8,548 nucleotides of DNA from Ignavibacteriales bacterium (GTDB taxonomy: Bacteria; Bacteroidota; Ignavibacteria; Ignavibacteriales; Melioribacteraceae): positions 1 through 8,548 of the forward strand of contig QYQI01000041.1 in the NCBI GenBank assembly GCA_007280825.1, in the 5' to 3' direction. The translations under genes were made by a program, and so were the position numbers. Below are positions 1 through 6,115 of this stretch, piece after piece. Under the pieces are notes generated by a model. That model was not told the origin of the DNA, made no database searches, and saw only the letters and a list, made by a program, of their open reading frames with translations. Position 1 is the first letter of the stretch; the number at the start of each line of letters is the position of its first letter.

Positions 1-810
1 CTACCCGAGTGTCGGCCATAACCATAAACTAATTTTTACAAGTATCATATCAAAAATTAAAATGAGTAAGGATGAAAGCACCACAGAAGTTGTAGATGCA
101 CGTCCAACTCCCTCAGTTCCGCCTTCGGTTGTAAATCCTTTGTATGAACCAACGAGTCCGACTATGTACCCGAAGACAAAAGTTTTAGCAACTCCCGGAA
201 TAAAATCTCCGAACTCGATAGATTGAATTACCGAAGATTTGTAATATTCAAAGCTCATAGGTTCGGTAATAATTATTGCAAGATATCCGCCGATGATCGC
301 AATAAATATAACATAGACTGTTAGAATGGGAAGTATCATGGTCGTTGCTATTATACGTGTGCAAACTAGATATTTAAATGGATTGATCGCAGAAACTTCC
401 ATAGCATCAATCTGTTCCGTCACTCTCATTGAACCGAGTTCTGCACCAATTCCGGAACTTACCCTTCCGGCAAAAATCAAAGCAGTAATAACCGGACCTA
501 ATTCTCGCACAACAGAAAGTGAAACCATTCCGGGAAGAAAATCACTTGCACCGAATCTTTGCATAACAGGCTGGCTCTGCATTGCAAGAACAAGTCCAAT
601 AATGAATCCCGTGACGCTTACAATTCCAAAAGTTTTTACGCCGAGTTCATCCATATGTTTTTTAATTTCTCTAATTTCAAATGGAGGAACAAAAGCCTGC
701 TTAAAAAATTCCCAGTTGAATATTGTTAAACCGGTCAGCGTAGCAAAAAAATTGTAGAGATAATCCGAGTAGTTTAATCTTCTTCCATATCTGATGCGAG
801 GTAAATTCAT
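1..810 (-). CDS. mlaE: MlaE/YrbE-family lipid ABC transporter permease
   Basis: Inner-membrane permease of the MlaE family (PF02405), which with an MlaF-type ATPase and an MCE-domain MlaD protein moves phospholipids between the inner and outer membranes. The 269-residue length is normal and both ends are present: ATG at 810 and TAG at 1-3. The family hallmark is clear at residues 113-139, with AGRVSSGIGAELGSM then EQIDAMEV, followed by NPFKYLV and a conserved arginine at 152. A second conserved stretch, GTEGVGRAST, lies at 231-240. Hydrophobic segments lie at about 60-78, 98-118, 153-182, 205-222 and 243-265, after an amphipathic N-terminus. It follows yraN after 84 bp. No Shine-Dalgarno sequence precedes the ATG; the leader is A+T-rich. 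The ATPase and MCE genes would be expected just past the left edge, which I cannot see. The family call is firm; the transported lipid and its direction are inferred. Confidence 0.95.
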   Translation of the reverse strand: MNLPRIRYGRRLNYSDYLYNFFATLTGLTIFNWEFFKQAFVPPFEIREIKKHMDELGVKTFGIVSVTGFIIGLVLAMQSQPVMQRFGASDFLPGMVSLSVVRELGPVITALIFAGRVSSGIGAELGSMRVTEQIDAMEVSAINPFKYLVCTRIIATTMILPILTVYVIFIAIIGGYLAIIITEPMSFEYYKSSVIQSIEFGDFIPGVAKTFVFGYIVGLVGSYKGFTTEGGTEGVGRASTTSVVLSSLLILIFDMILVKISLWLWPTLG

Positions 811-840
811 TTAGATAAGTATTAATTTTTATGACTAGAT

Positions 841-871
841 CAAAATAGTAAAAGTATAGAATAGATTGAAA
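841..871 (-). promoter_or_regulatory. Weak candidate promoter upstream of mlaE
   Basis: Reading the minus strand in the yraN-mlaE gap, TTTC, 20 bases and TATTTTG resemble the Bacteroidota pattern TTTG-N19-21-TAnnTTTG, each box being about one base off. A sigma-70-like -10, TATACT, lies within it at 853-858 but has no good -35 at 16-18 bp. The gap is A+T-rich throughout, so chance matches are likely. Confidence 0.2.
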
Positions 872-894
872 TACTGATTAGTAAACTATGGTGG

Positions 895-1257
895 TTAAAA
901 CGCATTAATGATATGATTTATTTGCGGTTTTGAATCTTTGAGATGCAAGATTGCAATAACATCAATTCTGCAAGTTTGGTCACTGATTCTATTTTTATAT
1001 AGATAAGCTTCTGCAGTTTTTCTTATCTGCTTTTGCTTTGAACTGGAGATAGCCAATTCCGGTGGACCGTATTCCAAATTTTGCCGGTATTTAACTTCCA
1101 CAAAGACGAGAGTTTCTTTATCCTTTGCGATGATATCAATTTCACCATGTCCGAACTGATAATTTTGTTCAACGATCTCATAACCAAGATTTTTTAAGAA
1201 CCTGCATGCAAGCTCCTCGCCATAATTTCCTGTAGTCCGTTTATTTTGATTTGTCAT
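895..1257 (-). CDS. yraN: YraN/UPF0102 family protein, PD-(D/E)xK nuclease fold
   Basis: A 120-residue protein of the UPF0102 (YraN) family, which has a restriction-endonuclease-like fold and is often found near rnhB. Its cellular role is not settled. The core is intact: GNYGEELA at 10-17, GEIDIIA at 38-44 with Asp41, FVEVKYR at 52-58 carrying the Glu54-x-Lys56 pair, and a late RIDVIAI at 97-103. These are the residues expected to bind metal in the PD-(D/E)xK fold. The length matches the family. The ATG at 1257 is chosen because the next residues lead straight into the conserved motif. This start lies inside a 7-bp tandem repeat, and no Shine-Dalgarno sequence precedes it. It sits 75 bp downstream of rnhB, a pairing common across bacteria, and upstream of mlaE. 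Family call firm; biochemical function unknown. Confidence 0.93.
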   Translation of the reverse strand: MTNQNKRTTGNYGEELACRFLKNLGYEIVEQNYQFGHGEIDIIAKDKETLVFVEVKYRQNLEYGPPELAISSSKQKQIRKTAEAYLYKNRISDQTCRIDVIAILHLKDSKPQINHIINAF

Positions 1258-1280
1258 TAGTCAGTCGTCATTGGTCATTT
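1253..1280. repeat. Four 7-bp tandem units spanning the yraN start codon
   Basis: On the plus strand four consecutive 7-mers begin with GTCA: GTCATTA, GTCAGTC, GTCATTG and GTCATTT, with a degenerate GTTACTC after them. On the minus strand they read as NAATGAC units, so each intact unit offers an ATG. The last one transcribed carries the yraN start. The two earlier ATGs open mini-ORFs of five and four codons; the second ends in a TAA that overlaps the yraN ATG as TAATG. Confidence 0.8.
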
Positions 1281-1283
1281 GTT

Positions 1284-1307
1284 ACTCAGGTACTTAGGCA
1301 CTCAGGT
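1284..1307. repeat. Three 8-bp tandem units in the rnhB-yraN gap
   Basis: Plus-strand units ACTCAGGT, ACTTAGGC and ACTCAGGT lie head to tail, followed by a decayed GCTTATT. The middle unit has two changes. Together with the adjoining 7-bp array they fill most of the gap between rnhB and yraN. No gene, promoter or terminator is recognisable in this gap. Confidence 0.75.
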
Positions 1308-1332
1308 GCTTATTACCAAATGCCTGAATAAA

Positions 1333-1959
1333 TTAAAATAATTTCTCTTGATTCTCCGCATTCAATATTCTGCTTAAAAAACTTTTACGATGAAAAGGTG
1401 AAGCGCCAAATTTTTTGACTGCAATTCTATGTTCTAAAGTTGCATAACCTTTGTTGTGATTCCAAGAGTACATTGGAAAATTTTCATGTGCTTCTAGCAT
1501 AATCTTATCACGAGTTACTTTTGCAATTATTGAGGCCGCCGCAATAGAAAATGATTTTGCATCACCTTTAACAATTGTTTTTGTCTCGATCTTAGATGTG
1601 AAAGATTTATTCCCGTCTATTAAGATCAGATTCGGTCTTTTTGAAAGCTGTGATACTGCAATCTTCATCGCTTTAAGAGATGCTTGTAAAATATTTATTT
1701 CTTCAATCTCTAAATGATCAATAATACCAACTCCGTAGCATAAACAGTTTTTTATAATCCAATCAAATAATTCTTCCCGTTTCTTTTCCGGAATTTGTTT
1801 TGAATCGTTGATCTCTTTATGAAAAGTTTTTTTATTGAATATAACCGCAGCGGCAACAACCGGTCCTGCTATCGGTCCTCGTCCCGCTTCATCAACTCCG
1901 GAGAGGAGTTTTATTTTGCGGGAAAGGAATTTGTTATCGAATGTTTTTAGTGTGTTCAT
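1333..1959 (-). CDS. rnhB: Ribonuclease HII
   Basis: Cytoplasmic endonuclease that cuts the RNA strand of RNA-DNA hybrids and starts ribonucleotide excision from DNA. The 208 residues are a normal length. The signature GVDEAGRGPIAGPVV spans 21-35, with catalytic Asp23 and Glu24 and the GRG substrate loop at 26-28. The third acid is Asp115 in LILIDGN and the fourth is Asp151 in KVTRDK. GYAT at 171-174 supplies the conserved tyrosine that recognises the junction, and HRKSF closes the fold at 190-194. The start ATG shares one base with the TGA stop of the upstream Omp85 gene (TGATG), which points to translational coupling. RNase HII rather than HIII is indicated by the lack of an N-terminal TBP-like domain and by the motif order. 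yraN follows. All catalytic residues are present, so the enzyme should be active. Confidence 0.97.
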   Translation of the reverse strand: MNTLKTFDNKFLSRKIKLLSGVDEAGRGPIAGPVVAAAVIFNKKTFHKEINDSKQIPEKKREELFDWIIKNCLCYGVGIIDHLEIEEINILQASLKAMKIAVSQLSKRPNLILIDGNKSFTSKIETKTIVKGDAKSFSIAAASIIAKVTRDKIMLEAHENFPMYSWNHNKGYATLEHRIAVKKFGASPFHRKSFLSRILNAENQEKLF

Positions 1960-3821
1960 CAGAACTCATTAATAATTCCAAAATGAATTTTTCCTTCGCC
2001 GAATGAATCACCTTTAGCGAGGGCGAAACTTACACTGAGAACTCCGAGTCCAGTTTCTATATTTAAGCCGAATCCGTAACCAATTTTAAAAGAAGAATTC
2101 TCAGCGATGTTTCTTTGTTTATCTTCATTGCGTAAAAAAAATCCAGTATCAAAAAATAAAAATGCGAATGAACGGCGTGATAAAAGTAATCTGTATTCAA
2201 GATTAGACCAAAGAATTCTATTCCCTTGAAATTGTTTTTCTCTGTAGCCGCGGAGAGAATTTGTTCCGCCGAGAAAATAAAGATCGCTCAATTCAACATC
2301 ATCACCGCGTAATTCTCTGCCGTGAACTCCGATTGCTGCAACTTGTCTGTTGAATAACTGTTTGAATAATACGAAATCAAATTCAATCCGTTGTAAAGCA
2401 ACTTTAGTATTTGTGGTCGGAGTAATGAAATCAGCCGGACCGTTTATTTTTTTAGAGGTGTATGAATAAGTGTTGTTGAAAAATATTCCTTCGGTCGGTG
2501 AATAGAAATCGTCCCGTGAATCAATTCTCAAATTTACTCCGCTTGTAAATGCGGAAGAATTAAATACGGTAAATGTATTTGCATTTTGTTGAGTTGGAAT
2601 TGTTGATTGGACGGCAACCAATACCGATGCTGATATTTCGCTTGTTGCAAGAAACTCCAAACGTTCATCAAAATTCCTTTGAACATAAGTAGAGTCTTGT
2701 TTTCGCTGGAACAATCTACCTTCTAAATTGAATGGAAAACCGAAAAGCCACGGTTCGAGATAACGCAGCTCCAACTCCTGCGAGAAGCGGTTTTCCTGCT
2801 GCCATCGGAAAGAAGCAGCGCGCCCCGTACCCAAAAGATTTCTTAAACTCACATTTACAAATCCGGTTAAGTAACCGCTCTCTTTATCGCTCGCAGCGGG
2901 AACATATCCGGCAATACCGTCAAAGAAATTTGTTTGTTTTTCTTTGATGGAAATTTTTAATACACCTTCTTTCTTAGAGTTGAAATAAAAAGCCGGCGAT
3001 TCAACTGGTTCAAAGAAACGGAGACGATTTAATTTTTCGGGAACCGCATCAATATTTTTTTGAGAATATTCTTCTCCTATGCGGATCTGAACGGCACGTG
3101 TTATTACATAATCTTTTGTTTTATCATTGCCGGCAATTTCTATTTTATCTATTGTACTTTTTGTTCCTACATTCATACTTAAATAAAGATTTACAAAATG
3201 ATCTCCGTTTGTCGAATCGTTTATAAATTCAACAGATTCAATTTTGACAGATGCAAAAGGGAATCCTTTGTTTTCGTAGTGATCAATAATTTCCGAGAAA
3301 ACGGATTCAATGTTTGTTCTAATAAAAATTTCTTTTTCTAGTTGCGAGAGAATATTATTTACGATGACAGAATCTTTAACTGGACTACTGACATGAATCT
3401 TATTTATAAGAGTTGGCGTACCTTCTGTTATGTTAATTCTTATTAGAAATTTAACCGAATCAATTTTTTCTGTAGAAATATTGCTGAAGGAAAAGTTATA
3501 ATATCCGCGCCCGTTCAGTGCAGAAACAATTCGCGTTCTTACTGAATCTTCTATGCCCTTAAAATATTTTTGTCCGGGAGAAATATTTATCCAGCTTAAA
3601 TAATTGCTCTCCGAAAAGGTTTTATTTCCAGAGATATCAATTTTTGAAATGATTTGTGCTGGTGTGTGAATATTAAAGATGATATTAATCAGAATAAAAA
3701 ATAAAAATATCTTTGCATGCTTTGCGGATTCTTTGCGTTCTCTGCGGTTAAAAGCAAAAACACAAAGGTCGCTGAGGAAAGCGCGAAGGACACTGAGGTA
3801 ATTAATAATTCGGTGAGTCAT
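1959..3821 (-). CDS. Omp85-family outer-membrane protein (TamA/BamA-like), three POTRA domains
   Basis: Outer-membrane beta-barrel protein of the Omp85 superfamily. Residue numbers count from an in-frame TTG at 3824; the ATG at 3821 is residue 2. A hydrophobic signal core lies at 39-51, with likely cleavage after Ala56. Three POTRA-like repeats follow at about 58-133, 138-218 and 223-295. Each shows a short beta strand, a helical pair with a GY/GF turn (RGYY, KGFPF) and a closing strand. The barrel fills about 300-621. It carries DDFYSPTEG (438-446), LRGYRE (524-529, the VRGYRF-type loop-6 motif) and a final phenylalanine, as BAM substrates have. Three POTRAs and about 620 residues fit TamA better than five-POTRA BamA. 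The start overlaps the pfkB-family gene and the stop overlaps rnhB. Residues 10-38 are encoded by a dispersed-type repeat, and no other ATG, GTG or TTG is in frame before the signal core. Family sure; substrate unknown. Confidence 0.9.
   Translation of the reverse strand: MTHRIINYLSVLRAFLSDLCVFAFNRRERKESAKHAKIFLFFILINIIFNIHTPAQIISKIDISGNKTFSESNYLSWINISPGQKYFKGIEDSVRTRIVSALNGRGYYNFSFSNISTEKIDSVKFLIRINITEGTPTLINKIHVSSPVKDSVIVNNILSQLEKEIFIRTNIESVFSEIIDHYENKGFPFASVKIESVEFINDSTNGDHFVNLYLSMNVGTKSTIDKIEIAGNDKTKDYVITRAVQIRIGEEYSQKNIDAVPEKLNRLRFFEPVESPAFYFNSKKEGVLKISIKEKQTNFFDGIAGYVPAASDKESGYLTGFVNVSLRNLLGTGRAASFRWQQENRFSQELELRYLEPWLFGFPFNLEGRLFQRKQDSTYVQRNFDERLEFLATSEISASVLVAVQSTIPTQQNANTFTVFNSSAFTSGVNLRIDSRDDFYSPTEGIFFNNTYSYTSKKINGPADFITPTTNTKVALQRIEFDFVLFKQLFNRQVAAIGVHGRELRGDDVELSDLYFLGGTNSLRGYREKQFQGNRILWSNLEYRLLLSRRSFAFLFFDTGFFLRNEDKQRNIAENSSFKIGYGFGLNIETGLGVLSVSFALAKGDSFGEGKIHFGIINEF
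3711..3799. repeat. Imperfect inverted, word-phased repeat inside the 5' end of the Omp85 gene
   Basis: Plus strand: CTTTGC begins at 3711, 3720 and 3731, and the variant CTCTGC at 3740. The other arm holds CACAAAG (3761-3767) and two CTGAGG words (3772-3777 and 3793-3798). The arms face each other: as RNA from the minus strand, CTTTGTG pairs with CGCAGAG through two G-U wobbles around a 14-base loop, with patchier pairing outside. It resembles the widespread dispersed repeats with phrases like ACCGCAGAGAACGCAAAG that I recall from many environmental genomes. It starts 3 bp beyond the stop of the upstream kinase gene and ends just before the signal-peptide core. Confidence 0.75.
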
Positions 3822-4770
3822 CAATTATTTTCATTTTTTTACCGATTGTAGAAACTTTAACTCGCTCAATGTATGAATTCATTTCGTTAGTTGTAACATC
3901 GCACGTTGTAAGCTTTGTTGCGTTAGCAGCTCCGAGCGCTGAACCAATCTTTACAAACTGATCGAACACGAGTGAATTTTCCAAACCGTAAGCTACTCCA
4001 GCAACAAAAGCATCGCCGCTTCCGGTTGCATCAATTACATCTACTTTCGGCGGATCAACTTTATAATTGAAATCAAATTTTTCTGCATAAAGAGAATTTG
4101 CACCGTCGCTCAAAAACATCAACTTAATATTCTTTGCATAAAGCTGATGTAAACACTCAAGTTTTTCTTTTTCATCACGGAGAGTAATGCTGAGTGATCT
4201 CTCAACTTCATCAACATTGTTGTGTATTACAGTCGGGCTCGCATTTATGCAATTCATTAAATGAGAACCATAAGTATCAAGTATGGAAATTTTATCGTAC
4301 CGGTTTGCAAGTTCAATTCCGTATGGGAAAATATCATTAGTCGTAGTGCATGGTGAACTTCCCGCGAAAACTACTATCGAACAATTCTGTATCATCTTAT
4401 CAAGTTTGTGTTTGAAGTCCGCGGCTTCTTCGACGGTGACATTGCTATTCAAGCCGAAGTATGTGGTAACACGATTATTTTTTTCTTCAATTATTAAATC
4501 AGCAGAACGCGTTTCAGATTTTGTAGAGACAACGGTAAAATCAATTTTTTCTTGTGTGAGACAGCGGCGCAAAATCTTTCCGTTGTTTCCGCCAAGAAAT
4601 GTTAGTGCGGAATTCTTTTCGCCAAGGATATTTAATTGTCTGTTTACATTGATTCCTTTGCCGCCGGAAGTGAAAAATTCTTTTTCGGAACGGTTTGATT
4701 TTCCAAGTTCTATGGAATCAAAAAATAATCTTCGTTCCAACAAAGGATTTAATGTTACAGTTAGAATCAT
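3802..4770 (-). CDS. Divergent PfkB-family sugar kinase (1-phosphofructokinase-like)
   Basis: Cytoplasmic ATP-dependent carbohydrate kinase of the ribokinase/PfkB superfamily, closest in layout to the FruK/LacC group. The N-terminus MILTVTLNP is typical of that group, and SGGKGINVNRQLNILG at 35-50 is the first PfkB signature. The second, DATGSGDAFVAG at 247-258, supplies the anion hole and catalytic base Asp253. The 322-residue length is normal. Substrate-side positions differ from FruK: NPAxD, which carries the sugar-contacting Asp, is NPLLE here (Glu12). The GSLP loop is GSSP (137-140), and KPN before the conserved Glu is HNN (183-185). The enzyme is probably active, but the substrate may not be fructose 1-phosphate. 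The ATG at 4770 has no Shine-Dalgarno sequence. The gene's 3' end overlaps the start of the Omp85 gene by 20 bases (23 if that gene starts at TTG). No sugar transporter or other glycolytic gene is nearby to suggest a pathway. Confidence 0.88.
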   Translation of the reverse strand: MILTVTLNPLLERRLFFDSIELGKSNRSEKEFFTSGGKGINVNRQLNILGEKNSALTFLGGNNGKILRRCLTQEKIDFTVVSTKSETRSADLIIEEKNNRVTTYFGLNSNVTVEEAADFKHKLDKMIQNCSIVVFAGSSPCTTTNDIFPYGIELANRYDKISILDTYGSHLMNCINASPTVIHNNVDEVERSLSITLRDEKEKLECLHQLYAKNIKLMFLSDGANSLYAEKFDFNYKVDPPKVDVIDATGSGDAFVAGVAYGLENSLVFDQFVKIGSALGAANATKLTTCDVTTNEMNSYIERVKVSTIGKKMKIIDDSPNY

Positions 4771-4779
4771 TTTTATTAA

Positions 4780-4836
4780 TGTAGAGTGAAGAACGTAGGA
4801 CGCAGATATTAAACACTCTGCGCTCTACACTCTGAG
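4780..4836. repeat. Inverted repeat with 7-bp tandem words upstream of the kinase gene
   Basis: Plus strand: TGTAGAG (4780-4786) pairs with CTCTACA (4823-4829), and CGCAG (4801-4805) pairs with CTGCG (4818-4822), giving a nested stem with a 12-base loop and a 14-base bulge on one side. The CTCT arm also forms a 7-bp tandem: CTCTGCG, CTCTACA and CTCTGAG at 4816-4836. It fills most of the 73-bp gap between the GWxTD gene and the kinase gene. No T-run follows on the minus strand, so it does not look like an intrinsic terminator. Confidence 0.65.
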
Positions 4837-4843
4837 TTCAAAA

Positions 4844-6115
4844 TTACGGTCTATAACCTGGCCATCTGCTGTAATCGGGATTCACTAATCGGTAATCACC
4901 AAATCCTGTTTGATCCGAAAAGACAAAAGTTCTATTCAATTCGTAATAATCCCAAATCTCATAAGGTTTAGTATTTGAATCCAGTGGATGTCTTTCAACA
5001 CTGCTTGGCGGACCGAAAGTAATGAAGATCATTCCCATATCTGAATGCCAGCCTTCGCCTAATCCTTTAAAATGTTTGTTTGCATAATCAACGCGGCGGA
5101 AATATTCATATAGAATTGGGTTATCATCTGTTTTGGAATTTGGCTTTTTCTTGTCCCAAAAACTTAAAAACCGTTCCAGTTTTTCATCGTAGTTTTTTCC
5201 TTCCTTTATGAAATCTAATTCCTCGGTAGAAGCTATGTAAATTATTTGTTGGATTGCTTTTTCAAGATCAGTAATAGCTGAAGGTACGCCGTGAATTTTT
5301 GAAATTATTTTTTTCTCTACTGAAGTAATTATTTTCCAATCATTGTCTTTTATTACCGCATTAAGAAGATATCCTCCGACGGAAAAACTTACATTGTTAA
5401 TAGTATGTTTTACCAAATTTGTTCCGGGCTTTACAGTTAAATGTTCCATCTGTTTGAATGATGTACTATTTTTAAGATCATCCAACGAGTATTCAATATT
5501 GATTTCGCGTGTTTTGTCGGAGTAAATTTCAAAATAGAGAGGAACCGAAGTACTTCTATTAGTTACGGATGCTGTAACGTTTGGAATAATTTTTTCGCCT
5601 GTTGAATCCTTTACAAATTCTGAAACTAACATCAAATCGCTTACGCCCAGTGAATCAGATATTTGTTTTACTACTAAAGGGATTTCTTTTGATGAAGCGG
5701 ATCTTGAATCGGAATCTTCCACAATGCATTTAACAAAATACTTTCCCGGATTGAGATCATAAGTTTTGTAGCTAAGATTAAAATTATCCATGGAAAGTGT
5801 TTGTTCGAAATTGGTTGTTTTAACTCTTTCTTTCCAAGTTCGTTCGAAAATAATATTTATTTTACTTTCATCGGCAAAAGACAATGTAATATTATAGTTA
5901 GCATAAAAGCCGTCATCTTTTTTAACGAATTGAATGCTTGAATAAGGAACTTGAACAAAGAAATCCATTCGTGTTTTATTTGGAACGGAACTTTTAAATC
6001 CTCCGACATCCACTGAAAAATTTATTGGTTTTCCGCTCCTCGAGTTGGTGGAATATTCTACCTGCGCCGAAATAACGGAAACTAAAAACAAGATCGTTAT
6101 AAACATTTTTTTCAC
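4844..6115 (-). CDS. Secreted GWxTD-domain protein, function unknown
   Basis: A 423-residue exported protein with a C-terminal GWxTD domain, a family of unknown function found in Bacteroidota, Acidobacteriota and relatives. Residues 1-18 form a Sec signal peptide (MKK, then a hydrophobic core ending VISA before Gln18). No lipobox cysteine is present, so it should be soluble or envelope-associated rather than a lipoprotein. Residues 20-270 look beta-rich and may form one or two immunoglobulin-like domains. A helical stretch (280-320) leads to FWDKKKPN at 319-326, a run to EYFRRVDYAN, the name motif as GWHSD at 355-359, then ITFGPP (365-370) and YEIWDYY (385-391). The motif threonine is serine here. 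The GTG at 6115 is preferred over an ATG nine bases on because it keeps the MKK n-region and has AAAGGAG eight bases upstream. It abuts the rimO stop exactly, so the two are probably co-transcribed. Confidence 0.88.
   Translation of the reverse strand: MKKMFITILFLVSVISAQVEYSTNSRSGKPINFSVDVGGFKSSVPNKTRMDFFVQVPYSSIQFVKKDDGFYANYNITLSFADESKINIIFERTWKERVKTTNFEQTLSMDNFNLSYKTYDLNPGKYFVKCIVEDSDSRSASSKEIPLVVKQISDSLGVSDLMLVSEFVKDSTGEKIIPNVTASVTNRSTSVPLYFEIYSDKTREINIEYSLDDLKNSTSFKQMEHLTVKPGTNLVKHTINNVSFSVGGYLLNAVIKDNDWKIITSVEKKIISKIHGVPSAITDLEKAIQQIIYIASTEELDFIKEGKNYDEKLERFLSFWDKKKPNSKTDDNPILYEYFRRVDYANKHFKGLGEGWHSDMGMIFITFGPPSSVERHPLDSNTKPYEIWDYYELNRTFVFSDQTGFGDYRLVNPDYSRWPGYRP

Noticed and set aside
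326..757. Open frame of 143 codons on the plus strand
   Set aside because: It lies wholly antisense to mlaE, which has strong family motifs; no ribosome binding site or recognisable domain.
1253..1320. Possible CRISPR array
   Set aside because: Units are 7-8 bp and directly adjacent with no spacers, and no cas gene is present.
1959..3824. BamA itself
   Set aside because: Only three POTRA-like repeats fit before the barrel, and the length is short; BamA usually has five and about 800 residues. A TamA-like or other Omp85 assignment is safer.
4283..4789. Open frame of 168 codons on the plus strand, opposite the kinase gene
   Set aside because: The opposite strand encodes clear PfkB motifs through this region; the plus frame is of odd composition with no domain.
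4844..6115. Lipoprotein signal on the GWxTD protein
   Set aside because: No cysteine follows the hydrophobic core; the region reads VISAQVEYS, a signal peptidase I type site.
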